Of a stretch of DNA of 64,000 nucleotides, positions 38,013-47,031 are shown one piece after another (the stretch's first letter is position 1; each line of letters begins with the position of its first letter). The DNA is taken from NCBI RefSeq assembly GCF_026460945.1, contig NZ_JAOVZV010000001.1, positions 682,001 through 746,000 on the forward strand. The letters run 5' to 3'. The notes under the pieces were generated by a model, which made no database searches, was not told where the DNA came from, and saw only the letters and a list, made by a program, of their open reading frames with translations. Position numbers and translations under genes: made by a program. Source of the stretch: Chryseobacterium luquanense. GTDB lineage: Bacteria; Bacteroidota; Bacteroidia; Flavobacteriales; Weeksellaceae.

Positions 38013-38035
38013 TTTACCGCAAAAGTCACAAAAAA
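38013..38035 (-). repeat. Short dispersed intergenic repeat (copy 2)
   Basis: On the minus strand it reads ttttttgtgacttttgcggt followed by aaa, matching the copy at 8821-8848 but for two bases. Confidence 0.6.
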
Positions 38036-38155
38036 TATTTTTTGGTTATATTTTAAAACATTTCAAAAGTTCCCAAAATGAAAATTCTAGATTTTTAAAA
38101 TTATTGTGTTCTTTTAAAATTAATGCTTGAAATTTAAAAAAGCTTTATGGTAAAA

Positions 38156-39160
38156 TTAAACTTTGTGAAAATGTGTTGGAAATGCATTCTCCGGTTTCAT
38201 TTTTAAAATATTCAATAAAATCCAGGATTTTAAAAATCCGTAACCGTAAGAAAACATTTGAATGTATGTTGAAATAACTGCCATTCCGGCGATTGCAATA
38301 TTTTTAGTCACAATTAACGCATGAAGTAAAACCATGAAGGTGTATAACCCGAAAAGCGACAGAACAAAACCTTTTCCTAAGATAAAATATTCAATAAATC
38401 CTAAAACGTAGCCCAAAAGAAACAATGTCGGGAATGCAAAAGAAATCTTCACATAATTTGGATGTCTTTGATTTAGAATGGGTCTCGCACAACCGAATTG
38501 ATAAACCTGTTTTGAGAATTTTCCAAAGTCGACTCTTCTTTTATGATAAACGGCAATTGTATCAAAAAAAGCTGTTGTGAAACCATTTTCCCAAAGTGTC
38601 ATAGACAAATCCGGATCTTCACCGATTCTCATTTCTGAAAAACCACCAACTTTTTCGAAAACTTCTTTTTTAACACCCATATTGAAACTTCTGGGTTGAA
38701 ATTTTGAAACCGCTTTTTTATTTCCTCTAATTCCACCAGTTGTAAAAACGGAAGTCATAGAATAGGAAATTGCTTTTTGCATCAGATTAAAACCTCTATG
38801 TGCTTTATCTGCCCCGCCAAATGCATCACAAGGAATGGAAAGAATACCATTTTTAATATTTTCAATATAATCATTCTCAACAATCACATCGCTGTCTACA
38901 AAAACCAACCAGTCATTCGAAGCTCTTTTTGCACCGTAATTTCTCGACAAACCGGGACCTGAATTCGTTTTTTTGAAGTATTTTATATTTAAAATTTTCT
39001 CAAAATTGTGAATAGTTGGGTTCAAATCAATTAAAGAACCATCATCAACAATGATTACTTCAAAATCTTTATCAGTTTGAGCATTGAGTGAATTGAGAAG
39101 TTCAAAAAGCTCATCTTTTCGATTAAATATGGCAACAACGATGGAAATAGTAGGTTTCAA
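38156..39160 (-). CDS. Family 2 glycosyltransferase
   Basis: A 334-residue GT-A fold glycosyltransferase. The N-terminal half has the GT2 pattern: ISIVVAIFNRKDELFELLNS, VIIVDDGS near residue 40, GPGLSRNYGAKRA, and the DxD-type metal motif LVFVDSDVIVEND near residue 92; the acceptor ED motif is GEDPDLSMTLWENGF. Two or three membrane helices at the C-terminus (FPTLFLLGYVLGFIEYFI, LFGLYTFMVLLHALIV) anchor it to the inner membrane. Donor and acceptor are unknown; roles in surface polysaccharide or glycolipid are typical. It stands alone. Confidence 0.9.
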   Translation of the reverse strand: MKPTISIVVAIFNRKDELFELLNSLNAQTDKDFEVIIVDDGSLIDLNPTIHNFEKILNIKYFKKTNSGPGLSRNYGAKRASNDWLVFVDSDVIVENDYIENIKNGILSIPCDAFGGADKAHRGFNLMQKAISYSMTSVFTTGGIRGNKKAVSKFQPRSFNMGVKKEVFEKVGGFSEMRIGEDPDLSMTLWENGFTTAFFDTIAVYHKRRVDFGKFSKQVYQFGCARPILNQRHPNYVKISFAFPTLFLLGYVLGFIEYFILGKGFVLSLFGLYTFMVLLHALIVTKNIAIAGMAVISTYIQMFSYGYGFLKSWILLNILKMKPENAFPTHFHKV

Positions 39161-39232
39161 ATTGAAAATTTTTCAAAATTAAAGATTTGAAAAGGAATCT
39201 CAATATATTTTAAAACAATTTATGATTTTAAT

Positions 39233-39631
39233 TTAGATGGAAATGATGAATTTAAAATAAACAATAAAAACCACTGAGATAATAAATAAAATTAAAGAAA
39301 AACTGAACAATAAAAGTTTAGACAAATTTTTAAAGTAAAAAAGCCCTAGATGATAAAGGCTGAAAAATGCAATAAAAGAAATTACAAAACCCACAAGAAT
39401 ACAAATTAGTAAAGTCTGTATATAATTTTCTTCGGGTAAAGGATTTTTAAATACCATAAAATAAAGAATGGAAGCAATCACAAGAAAGCTTCCACTCCAT
39501 AATTCTGTTGTGTATTTTGATTTTTTTGAATATTTACTAGTCTTTTCAGTATCCGAAGAAGATTTTGAAGAAAATCCGAAATCTAAAAATTCTATAAGAA
39601 TTTCTAATCCGTCAAAAAAGTCAAAAGGCAT
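39233..39631 (-). CDS. Small membrane protein of unknown function
   Basis: A 132-residue protein: a polar, Ser/Lys-rich N-terminus (SKSSSDTEKTSKYSKKSKYT) followed by three hydrophobic segments (SGSFLVIASILYFMVF, TLLICILVGFVISFIAFFSL, LLLFSFSLILFIISVVFIVYF). Family not recognised. It starts 3 bases after the stop of the RNA methyltransferase gene, so the two are co-transcribed. Confidence 0.7.
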   Translation of the reverse strand: MPFDFFDGLEILIEFLDFGFSSKSSSDTEKTSKYSKKSKYTTELWSGSFLVIASILYFMVFKNPLPEENYIQTLLICILVGFVISFIAFFSLYHLGLFYFKNLSKLLLFSFSLILFIISVVFIVYFKFIISI

Positions 39632-39634
39632 ATT

Positions 39635-40804
39635 TTATTTTTTGTTTTCCTCTAATTTATGCACTTTTTTCGTTCCTTCATACATTTCGTACTGCAAAAA
39701 TCTTGTTTCTAATTTTCCGTTGAAAAGTTTTATTTTTCTTGAAGGACGAAGTCCGATTTTCTTTACAGCTTCCAAATCTGAAGAAATTAACCATGCTAAA
39801 GTGTTCGGATAGCTTGTTTTAAAAGTATCTCCTATTTTCTTGTAAAAATCATCATCATTGATAGAAATTCTCTCATCATAAGGCGGATTGAAAACCATCA
39901 GCAACGGGAATAAATCTTTTTTGGTATCGAAGAAATTTTCTCTTCTCACTTCGATAATGTCTTCCATTTCTGCAGATTCTATGTTTGCTGCTGCAGCATT
40001 CAACATTCTTCCATCAATGTCATAACCTACAATTTTACCTGTAAATTCTCTTACACGATTAATTCTTACTTCTTTTATTTTAGAAAATAAATCAGAATCA
40101 TAGTTGTTCCAATTTTGGAAACCAAATCTTCTTCTGAAAGTCTGTGCCGGAAGATCCAAAGCAATCATTGCCGCTTCAATTAAAAGCGTTCCCGAACCGC
40201 ACATTGGATCAAGGAAATTTCCTTTTCCGTCCCAACCTGCCAATTGCAACATTCCGCTTGCCAAAACTTCATTAATCGGAGCTTCACCCTGCTCTTTTCT
40301 GTACCCTCTTTTAAATAAAGCATCACCTGAAGAATCTAAAGAAATTGTCACCAATTCTCTATCAATATGTAAGTGAAATTTAATATCCGGAGATTTCGTT
40401 TCTATACTTGGTCTTTTACCATATTTATTTTGAAAATAATCTACGATTGCATCTTTCATTTTGAAAGTCATAAACTGAGAATGGCTGAATCTTTCAGAAT
40501 TCACAGTAGAATCAATCGCAAAAGTCTGATCAACATCCATAAACTGATCCCACTCAAATTTGAAAAGTTTATCGTAATATTTACTTTCATTATACGCTTT
40601 GAACTCCTCAATCGGAACCAAAACTTTCAAAGCTGTTCTAGCTGAAAAATTTACTTTATATAGAAAGCCTAAATCTCCCTCACAATTTACTGCGCGGTTT
40701 TTAAGCTCAACATTTCTACCACCTAATTTTTTAACTTCCTCAGCAAGAATTGGTTCTAATCCGAAGAATGTTTTTATCTGAATTTTAAGATTTTCTGTAT
40801 CCAT
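39635..40804 (-). CDS. THUMP-domain RNA methyltransferase (RlmL N-terminal-type)
   Basis: A 389-residue SAM-dependent RNA methyltransferase of the RlmL/YcbY (class I) family, expected to act on 23S rRNA guanine N2. The N-terminal THUMP domain (about residues 50-160) binds RNA. The catalytic part has motif I DPMCGSGTLLIEAAMIALDL, the G-x-D-I-D segment VGYDIDGRMLNAAAANIESA, and the catalytic FNPPYDERI. It is the single-domain version, without the second RlmK-like half of the E. coli protein. A TATTTTTG box lies 4 bases before its start. Confidence 0.9.
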   Translation of the reverse strand: MDTENLKIQIKTFFGLEPILAEEVKKLGGRNVELKNRAVNCEGDLGFLYKVNFSARTALKVLVPIEEFKAYNESKYYDKLFKFEWDQFMDVDQTFAIDSTVNSERFSHSQFMTFKMKDAIVDYFQNKYGKRPSIETKSPDIKFHLHIDRELVTISLDSSGDALFKRGYRKEQGEAPINEVLASGMLQLAGWDGKGNFLDPMCGSGTLLIEAAMIALDLPAQTFRRRFGFQNWNNYDSDLFSKIKEVRINRVREFTGKIVGYDIDGRMLNAAAANIESAEMEDIIEVRRENFFDTKKDLFPLLMVFNPPYDERISINDDDFYKKIGDTFKTSYPNTLAWLISSDLEAVKKIGLRPSRKIKLFNGKLETRFLQYEMYEGTKKVHKLEENKK

Positions 40805-40808
40805 TTTG

Positions 40809-40816
40809 CAAAAATA
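40809..40816 (-). promoter_or_regulatory. -7 promoter box for RNA methyltransferase gene
   Basis: TATTTTTG on the minus strand ends 4 bases before the ATG (40804), so the transcript is probably leaderless. Confidence 0.5.
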
Positions 40817-40914
40817 GTCATTTTAGTTATTGGTTGTCAGTTTATAGTTGACAGAAATCATCGGATGTGATAAAAACCATCAACCAACCACTACTTACCA
40901 TCAACTAAAAACAC

Positions 40915-40922
40915 TATTTTTG
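40915..40922 (+). promoter_or_regulatory. -7 promoter box for methyltransferase gene
   Basis: TATTTTTG ends 4 bases before the ATG at 40927. It mirrors the box of the divergent gene at 40809-40816. Confidence 0.5.
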
Positions 40923-40926
40923 CAGT

Positions 40927-41652
40927 ATGGAATGGTTTGAATCTTGGTTTGATACCCCTTATTATCATTTATTGTACAGCAACAGAGACTATACAGAAGC
41001 TGAAAATTTTATTACAAAACTGACTTCAGAGTTACAGCTTCCTCAATCGGCAAAAATCATAGATTTGGCTTGTGGAAAAGGAAGACACTCGGTTTTTCTT
41101 AATAAATTAGGTTATGACGTGCTTGGTTTGGATCTTTCAAGACAAAGTATCGAACACAATAAACAGTTTGAAAATCAGACTTTGATTTTTAATGTTCATG
41201 ACATGAGAAATCCTATTGATTATGATCCTGTAGATGCTGTTTTTAATCTTTTTACGAGTTTCGGATATTTTGACAATGAAGATGATGACAGAAAAGTTTT
41301 CCAATCGGTTTGTAATGCTTTAAAAAAAGATGGATATTTCGTTTTAGATTATCTGAATGAAGAGTTTGTGAGAAATACATTAGTTCCTGAAACTACTATT
41401 ACCAGAGGAGAAATTGATTTTAAAATTTCAAAAAAAATCGAAGGCAGACATATTGTAAAAGATATTACGTTTGAGGCCGATGGAAAATCTCATCATTATT
41501 TTGAAAAAGTAAAACTTCATACTTTGGATGCCATTAAAAATTATGCTGAAGAAAGCGGTTTTGAAAGAATTAAAATTTGGGGAGATTATCAACTGAATGA
41601 TTTCAATAAAGATACTTCATTACGTTGTATCAATTTATTTAAGAAGAAATAA
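40927..41652 (+). CDS. Class I SAM-dependent methyltransferase
   Basis: A 241-residue methyltransferase of type-11/25 fold. SAM motif I is IIDLACGKGRHSVFLNKLG (residues about 40-58), followed by VLGLDLSRQSIEHNK (acidic loop) and DAVFNLFTSFGYFDNEDDD (motif IV-like). The substrate is unknown; the compact shape suggests a small molecule. It is first of a likely three-gene unit with a small membrane protein (12 bases behind) and a ZIP transporter. Confidence 0.88.
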   Translation: MEWFESWFDTPYYHLLYSNRDYTEAENFITKLTSELQLPQSAKIIDLACGKGRHSVFLNKLGYDVLGLDLSRQSIEHNKQFENQTLIFNVHDMRNPIDYDPVDAVFNLFTSFGYFDNEDDDRKVFQSVCNALKKDGYFVLDYLNEEFVRNTLVPETTITRGEIDFKISKKIEGRHIVKDITFEADGKSHHYFEKVKLHTLDAIKNYAEESGFERIKIWGDYQLNDFNKDTSLRCINLFKKK

Positions 41653-41664
41653 CTAATTCTTTCA

Positions 41665-41913
41665 ATGAAGATTAATATAGTTATTATAGTTTTAACATTA
41701 GGCTCTATATTTTCTGGAATAAAGTTTGGATTTACAGATAGTGATACACCTCCATTGCCGTTAATTATTTCCGTTATATTGCTATTTATTGGTATTATTT
41801 TAATTTTTATTAAGAATCTTTTCAAAGATAAATACAGCTATAAAATCCACATAGCTTTTACGGTTTTAAATTTATTGATTGTCCTTTATTGTTTACTATT
41901 ACCTTTTATTTAA
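41665..41913 (+). CDS. Small membrane protein of unknown function
   Basis: An 82-residue protein with three hydrophobic segments (INIVIIVLTLGSIFSGIKFG, LPLIISVILLFIGIILIFI, HIAFTVLNLLIVLYCLLL). No family recognised. It lies 12 bases after the methyltransferase gene, and the ZIP transporter starts one base after its stop, so it is probably co-transcribed and translated in a coupled way. Confidence 0.65.
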   Translation: MKINIVIIVLTLGSIFSGIKFGFTDSDTPPLPLIISVILLFIGIILIFIKNLFKDKYSYKIHIAFTVLNLLIVLYCLLLPFI

Positions 41914-41914
41914 T

Positions 41915-42631
41915 ATGATTTTCATTTTACTTATATTAAGCGTCGTTGCCGGAGTTTTGCTTGGAAAATATTTTGGGCAGAAAGAAAAGTTCTCCAAAAA
42001 TTTATTGATTTTAAGTGCGGGATTTTTAATTACCATTTGCTTGAATGAAGTTTTCCCGCAGGTTTACACTTCAGATATCGGCAATCTTGGAATTTTCGTC
42101 ATTGGCGGAGTTTTATTGCAAATGATTCTTGAAGCTTTAACGAAAGGTTTTGAGCACGGACATTTTCATCATCATGGAGAAAGTAATATTCTTCCGATGG
42201 CTTTGATGGTTGGGCTTTTTATTCACGCATTTATTGAAGGAATTCCTTTGGCTAATGAAACAGATCCGTTTTCGCCTTATTTGTTGGGAATTTTATTTCA
42301 TAATCTTCCAATTTCTTTTATTTTGGGGGCATTTTTATTTAACCGAACAAATTCAAAAGTATCTTATCCATCGATTTTAATTGTAGCCTTATTTGCGTTA
42401 GCTTCACCTTTCGGAATGCTTTTAGGAAACTATTTTAATCCAGCTTGGCAACCTTATTTCTTAGCGATTGTAGGTGGAATTTTCCTTCATATTTCATCTG
42501 TAATTATTTTTGAAAGTAATAAAAATCACAATATCGACTGGTCAAAAATAGGACTGGTTATTTTGGGTGTTTCATTGGCATTGATGATGCATTTATTTCA
42601 CGATCATTCTCATGTAGGACATCATCATTAA
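41915..42631 (+). CDS. ZIP family divalent metal transporter
   Basis: A 238-residue inner-membrane transporter of the ZIP family, which imports Zn, Fe or Mn. Eight helices are visible, with the metal-binding helices HAFIEGIPLANE (helix 4) and FHNLPISFILGAF (helix 5). A His-rich cytoplasmic loop HGHFHHHGE lies between helices 3 and 4, and the C-terminus ends in a His-rich tail (HLFHDHSHVGHHH), both typical metal sensors in this family. The start is ATG 41915; a longer frame begins inside the preceding gene. Ends near a bidirectional terminator. Confidence 0.9.
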   Translation: MIFILLILSVVAGVLLGKYFGQKEKFSKNLLILSAGFLITICLNEVFPQVYTSDIGNLGIFVIGGVLLQMILEALTKGFEHGHFHHHGESNILPMALMVGLFIHAFIEGIPLANETDPFSPYLLGILFHNLPISFILGAFLFNRTNSKVSYPSILIVALFALASPFGMLLGNYFNPAWQPYFLAIVGGIFLHISSVIIFESNKNHNIDWSKIGLVILGVSLALMMHLFHDHSHVGHHH

Positions 42632-42659
42632 ATTTATTATCAAAATTTAAATATAAACA

Positions 42660-42695
42660 AAAGGCTTCGAGAAAATTTCCCGAAGCCTTTTTTAT
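42660..42695. terminator. Bidirectional terminator
   Basis: aaaggcttcg / cgaagccttt stem with T runs on both strands, between the convergent ZIP and outer-membrane genes. Confidence 0.9.
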
Positions 42696-42712
42696 GTTTT
42701 AATGATGTTAAT

Positions 42713-44140
42713 TTAGAATTTCCATCCAACTGTTAAGAAGAAATTGTTTCTAACATTTTTAACATCTGAAACTACTGAATATGGAGTTGCTACATCAAAA
42801 TCTCCTGAATAATATCCTGTTCCAAAGCTTTCGTTTCCACTCAAGAAAGGATTTTTATATTCTGAAGTAATATTTTGATATGCTGCATCGATGTAGAATT
42901 TACCAAAATCATATCCGATACCTGCCCCAATTGTGTTTCTATCTCCTAAAATCAAATTACTGTAATTTACATCTCCAGTTTGACCGTTGTTTGAGTAAGC
43001 ACTTATTGTCATTGCATCAAACGGACTTGAAGCGTAAGAATAACCACCTCTTAATCTGATAGCTTTGATTCTATATTCTGCTCCGACTTTAATTTCAGAC
43101 AAGTTTTTGTAAGAATCGCTGAAGAAAGAATTTAGCTCGCTTTCTGCATCTCCTTGAACTTTATATCTAGGCTTTGTTAATCCCAAAGTATAATCTACGT
43201 TGATTGCAAAGTTTTTAGTCGGCACAAAAGCTCCACTTAAAGTCGCTTTCATCGGAGACTGAAATCTTCTGTCTTCAACGAAGCTATCAGCATAGATGTA
43301 ACCGTCGGTTCCTGTATAATAATCGGTGTAAATTCTATCTAAAGACCACCAAGTTGGCGATTCAATTGAAGCTCCTAATCTAAATTGTTTAGTAATTTTC
43401 CCAATTACACCCACACTTGCAGAGAAACCATTTGATTTTTCAGAATAAGGCGTGTATTGCTTGTCGAATGAATAAGCCGTATTGTCTAAATTCAAACCAA
43501 ATTTAGCACTGTCATACTGCTCCAAATCAACATAATGCATATTAACACTTGCCCCAACATATAAAGCATTGTTGTAATTTGCACCAACTCCTAAGTTAAA
43601 TTTAGTCTGAGTTCCGTATCTGTTGTAAGCATGACCTAAATAAGATAGATTACCTATAACAGGATTTCCACTATTATCTACAAGATCTTTTGCAATAGAA
43701 ACATTTCCGTTTCCTGGAGATTCAACGTAGTTTTCAATAGACTGAGTTGATAAATTGGCACCAAGCGTTACAAACTTCCACGGACTTTCTGACATCAGTT
43801 GAAAGGTTGCCACACCGCCTAAATTGCCAATATTTACTTTATTGATATTATAATTAACAGACGAACTGGCTAATGAACTTGTATTTTTATTTCCGCCAAC
43901 AGCTAAAGTCACAGAAGCGTCTCCTGCAATTGCAACTCCCAAACCTGCAGGGTTAGTAAGAAGCGCTGTCGCATCTCCACCCAAAGCTCCGTTTGAACCT
44001 GCCATCGCATTAAACTTAGACGAACCTGTCATTGGGGTATTAGAATATACATCAATTGAATTTCTTATAACCGATATATCTTGAGCCTGCAGATAAAACG
44101 CTGCAGTAACACCCATTAATACTAGAGATTTTTTTAACAT
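42713..44140 (-). CDS. FadL/OmpP1-type outer membrane beta-barrel protein
   Basis: A 475-residue outer-membrane protein. Signal peptide 1-19 (ending YLQAQ), then the FadL/OmpP1 plug motif GALGGDATALLTNPAGLG, and alternating beta strands to a C-terminal aromatic (FFLTVGWKF) as in barrels. FadL-type proteins carry hydrophobic compounds such as fatty acids across the outer membrane; the ligand here is unknown. It is transcribed after the Gly/Trp-rich lipoprotein gene (28-base gap), so the two may work together in the envelope. Confidence 0.88.
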   Translation of the reverse strand: MLKKSLVLMGVTAAFYLQAQDISVIRNSIDVYSNTPMTGSSKFNAMAGSNGALGGDATALLTNPAGLGVAIAGDASVTLAVGGNKNTSSLASSSVNYNINKVNIGNLGGVATFQLMSESPWKFVTLGANLSTQSIENYVESPGNGNVSIAKDLVDNSGNPVIGNLSYLGHAYNRYGTQTKFNLGVGANYNNALYVGASVNMHYVDLEQYDSAKFGLNLDNTAYSFDKQYTPYSEKSNGFSASVGVIGKITKQFRLGASIESPTWWSLDRIYTDYYTGTDGYIYADSFVEDRRFQSPMKATLSGAFVPTKNFAINVDYTLGLTKPRYKVQGDAESELNSFFSDSYKNLSEIKVGAEYRIKAIRLRGGYSYASSPFDAMTISAYSNNGQTGDVNYSNLILGDRNTIGAGIGYDFGKFYIDAAYQNITSEYKNPFLSGNESFGTGYYSGDFDVATPYSVVSDVKNVRNNFFLTVGWKF

Positions 44141-44168
44141 TATTTTTTAAATAGTTATTAAGTTTAAA

Positions 44169-45284
44169 TTATCTACCACCAGATCTGAAACCGCCGCCTC
44201 CGCCGCCGGATCTCATTCCACCGCCGCCGCCAGAAGAACCGCCTCTGAAACCGCCGCCGCTGCTTCCAGAATTAAATCCGCCTGATCTGAAACCGCCATT
44301 ATCACTTGGTCTGTAGCTATCATTTCTTCTAGGAGGAGATTGTTGCTGCTGATTATAGTTATAATTTGGTCTTGACGGTCTTACTCCGTTATTGTTCATA
44401 TTCGGTCTTGTACCATTATTCATATTTGGATTACGGAATCCTCCTTGACCGTTTCTGAAACCGCCATTAGCATTTCCTTGTCTGAAACCGCCGTTGTTTG
44501 ATCCATTTCGGAATCCGTTACTGTTTGAAGAACCGTTTCTAAAACCTGATCCATTATTATTTCTGAATCCTGAAGCTACTTCAGCTCTTCTGTATGCTGA
44601 TGCATTATTTTTAAATCCACTTATTCTTCCATTCGCCCCACTTCTTGCATAAGGAACTCTGTTGTATCCACCCCAGTAACCAGCTCCACCATATCCCCAA
44701 TAAGGATTTCCGTAGTAACCGCCCCAGTAAGGATTGTAGCCTCCCCAATTATTCCAACCGTAGTTCCAGCCCATTCCCCAGTAAGGATTGTAGCCGCCCC
44801 ATCCCCAAGAGTTACCCCAGCCGAAGGACATTCCCATTCCCCAACCAGAACCCCAGTAGGGACCAAAACCGCCGCCCCATCCCCAAGGCGAGCCCATTCC
44901 CCAACCCCATGAATTATCATAGTAATTGGTTTGACTTCCTGCAAAACTTCCCCAATCAGAATCTGTTGCGTTACTATTCCAGTCGTTATTTGACCAGTTA
45001 TTGTAACGATTATCTTGCTCTGCTGAGTTAATCTGTGAATTTTGAATTAAGTTAGAATCATCTTGATAATAATCATAATATTCTCCTACTCTATTCCCTT
45101 CGTTACCATTAATGATTACACCTTCTGGTAAAGTATCTTTATTTGGGTCGTAATACACCCCATCCGTCTCGCTATATCCACCCATTTGTGCACCACAAGA
45201 CATTAACAATAATCCACTTGAAATCGCCAAAACACCTTTTGATTTTAGCATTCCAAATAAATTTTTATGTATATTTCTTTTCAT
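44169..45284 (-). CDS. Gly/Trp/Tyr/Asn-rich lipoprotein
   Basis: A 371-residue lipoprotein with an unusual composition. The signal peptide ends at the lipobox LLLMSCGAQ (Cys about 30). Residues about 125-210 are repeats of Trp, Gly and Tyr (NSWGWGMGSPWGWGGGFGPY, NPYWGMGWNYGWNNWGGYNP). From 235 onward are GFRN repeats (GFRNNNGSGFRNGSSNSNGF), and the tail is an RG/SGG-rich low-complexity segment. It looks like an extended, intrinsically disordered or amyloid-like outer-membrane protein. No enzyme motif. It is transcribed first, before the FadL-like gene. Function unknown. Confidence 0.8.
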   Translation of the reverse strand: MKRNIHKNLFGMLKSKGVLAISSGLLLMSCGAQMGGYSETDGVYYDPNKDTLPEGVIINGNEGNRVGEYYDYYQDDSNLIQNSQINSAEQDNRYNNWSNNDWNSNATDSDWGSFAGSQTNYYDNSWGWGMGSPWGWGGGFGPYWGSGWGMGMSFGWGNSWGWGGYNPYWGMGWNYGWNNWGGYNPYWGGYYGNPYWGYGGAGYWGGYNRVPYARSGANGRISGFKNNASAYRRAEVASGFRNNNGSGFRNGSSNSNGFRNGSNNGGFRQGNANGGFRNGQGGFRNPNMNNGTRPNMNNNGVRPSRPNYNYNQQQQSPPRRNDSYRPSDNGGFRSGGFNSGSSGGGFRGGSSGGGGGMRSGGGGGGFRSGGR

Positions 45285-45430
45285 GATAATGTATAAATTT
45301 TTAAATTAAATTATATTTGCATCTTGTACCAAAAATATACCAATTTATTGGCAGCAAAAATCTATCAAAAATAGATTTTTATTTTTAGATTACATAATTT
45401 TAGAAAAGTTAAAATATTAAAAAAAAATTA

Positions 45431-46906
45431 ATGGCAAAATTAACTTCAAGAAGCGAAGATTACAGCAAATGGTATAATGAATTGGTTGTAAAAGCAGATT
45501 TAGCTGAAAACTCCGGCGTAAGAGGTTCTATGGTTATTAAACCATATGGATATGCAATCTGGGAGAAAATGCGCGATGAGATGGACAGAAAGTTCAAAGA
45601 AACCGGTCACGTAAATGCTTACTTTCCACTTTTTGTACCCAAAAGTTTGTTTGAAGCAGAAGAGAAAAATGCTGAAGGTTTTGCTAAAGAATGTGCTGTA
45701 GTAACGCATTACAGACTAAAAAATGATCCAGATAACCCAGGAAAATTAATTGTAGATCCGGAAGCTAAACTAGAAGAAGAGCTTATTGTTCGTCCGACTT
45801 CCGAAGCAATTATCTGGAATACTTATAAAGGATGGATTCAATCATACAGAGATTTACCTATTCTTATTAATCAATGGGCAAATGTTGTTCGTTGGGAAAT
45901 GAGAACTCGTCTTTTCCTTAGAACTTCAGAATTTTTATGGCAGGAAGGTCACACGGCACATGCTACAAAAGACGAAGCTGTTGAAGAAGCAGAAAAAATG
46001 AATAATGTATATGCTGATTTTGCAGAAAACTTTATGGCAATGCCGGTTGTACAAGGTTTAAAAACTCCATCAGAAAGATTTGCAGGAGCAGATGAAACCT
46101 ATTGTATTGAAGCTTTAATGCAAGATGGAAAAGCACTTCAGGCAGGAACTTCCCACTTTCTGGGGCAGAATTTCGCAAAAGCATTTGATGTAAAGTTTAC
46201 TAACAAAGAAGGTAAAATTGAGCACGCTTGGGCAACTTCTTGGGGAACTTCAACTCGTTTGATGGGAGCTTTGATCATGACCCATTCTGACGATTTCGGA
46301 TTGGTTCTTCCTCCAACTTTAGCACCTATTCAGGTTGTGATTGTTCCTATTTTTAAAGGAGAAGAGCAATTAAACCAAATTAGTGAAGTTGCTTTAGACA
46401 TTCAGAACAAATTAAAACTAAAAGGCATTTCAGTAAAATTTGACAATGACACTCAAAACAAACCTGGCTGGAAATTCGCTGAATATGAGTTGAAAGGAGT
46501 TCCGTTGAGAATTGCAATGGGACCAAGAGATTTAGAAAATAAATCTGTAGAAATTGCCAGAAGAGATAATCTTACAAAAGAAACCCGTTCTTTGGAAGGA
46601 TTGGATTCTTACATCGAAGATTTATTGAAAACTATTCAACAGGATATGTACACGAAAGCTTTCCAGTTTAGAAAAAATAACTTTACAAAAGTAGATTCTT
46701 ATGATGAATTCAAAAAGGTTTTAGAAGAAAAACCAGGATTTATCTACGCTCATTGGGACGGAACTACTGAAGAAGAAGAGCAAATAAAGGAAGAAACTAA
46801 AGCAACAATCAGATGTATACCTTTGGATGATGACATTGAAGAAGGCATATCTTTAATTTCAGGAAAACCATCAAAAAGAAGGGTATTATTTGCGAAAGCT
46901 TACTAA
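45431..46906 (+). CDS. proS: Prolyl-tRNA synthetase (archaeal/eukaryotic-type)
   Basis: A 491-residue class II aminoacyl-tRNA synthetase that charges tRNA-Pro. Motif 1 region [20 protein letters not shown], motif 2 region [20 protein letters not shown] (with [17 protein letters not shown] before it) and motif 3 in the [16 protein letters not shown] area are present, followed by the anticodon-binding domain ([12 protein letters not shown]) and a C-terminal zinc-binding-like extension. The lack of an editing insertion marks the ProS type 3 form used in Bacteroidota. A TATATTTG box sits about 110 bases upstream with an A/T-rich hairpin in the leader. Confidence 0.94.
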   Translation: MAKLTSRSEDYSKWYNELVVKADLAENSGVRGSMVIKPYGYAIWEKMRDEMDRKFKETGHVNAYFPLFVPKSLFEAEEKNAEGFAKECAVVTHYRLKNDPDNPGKLIVDPEAKLEEELIVRPTSEAIIWNTYKGWIQSYRDLPILINQWANVVRWEMRTRLFLRTSEFLWQEGHTAHATKDEAVEEAEKMNNVYADFAENFMAMPVVQGLKTPSERFAGADETYCIEALMQDGKALQAGTSHFLGQNFAKAFDVKFTNKEGKIEHAWATSWGTSTRLMGALIMTHSDDFGLVLPPTLAPIQVVIVPIFKGEEQLNQISEVALDIQNKLKLKGISVKFDNDTQNKPGWKFAEYELKGVPLRIAMGPRDLENKSVEIARRDNLTKETRSLEGLDSYIEDLLKTIQQDMYTKAFQFRKNNFTKVDSYDEFKKVLEEKPGFIYAHWDGTTEEEEQIKEETKATIRCIPLDDDIEEGISLISGKPSKRRVLFAKAY

Positions 46907-46926
46907 CATTTAACATAATAATTATT

Positions 46927-46968
46927 AAATCTGCAAAAATTTAGAAGTTTTTGCAGATTTTTTTTGAA
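46927..46968 (+). terminator. Rho-independent terminator of proS
   Basis: aaatctgcaaaaa / tttttgcagattt stem followed by a T8 run, 20 bases after the stop. Confidence 0.9.
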
Positions 46969-47031
46969 AAAAATAATATTTGGAAGGATTTTTGTTTAAT
47001 TTTAGATAACATTAATTAAAAATAATATAAT

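Noticed and set aside
44621..45031. Long overlapping frames on both strands in the Gly/Trp-rich gene
   Set aside because: They are by-products of the GGN/TGG-rich codons of the lipoprotein; their products lack family features, and the 371-residue frame has a proper lipoprotein signal.
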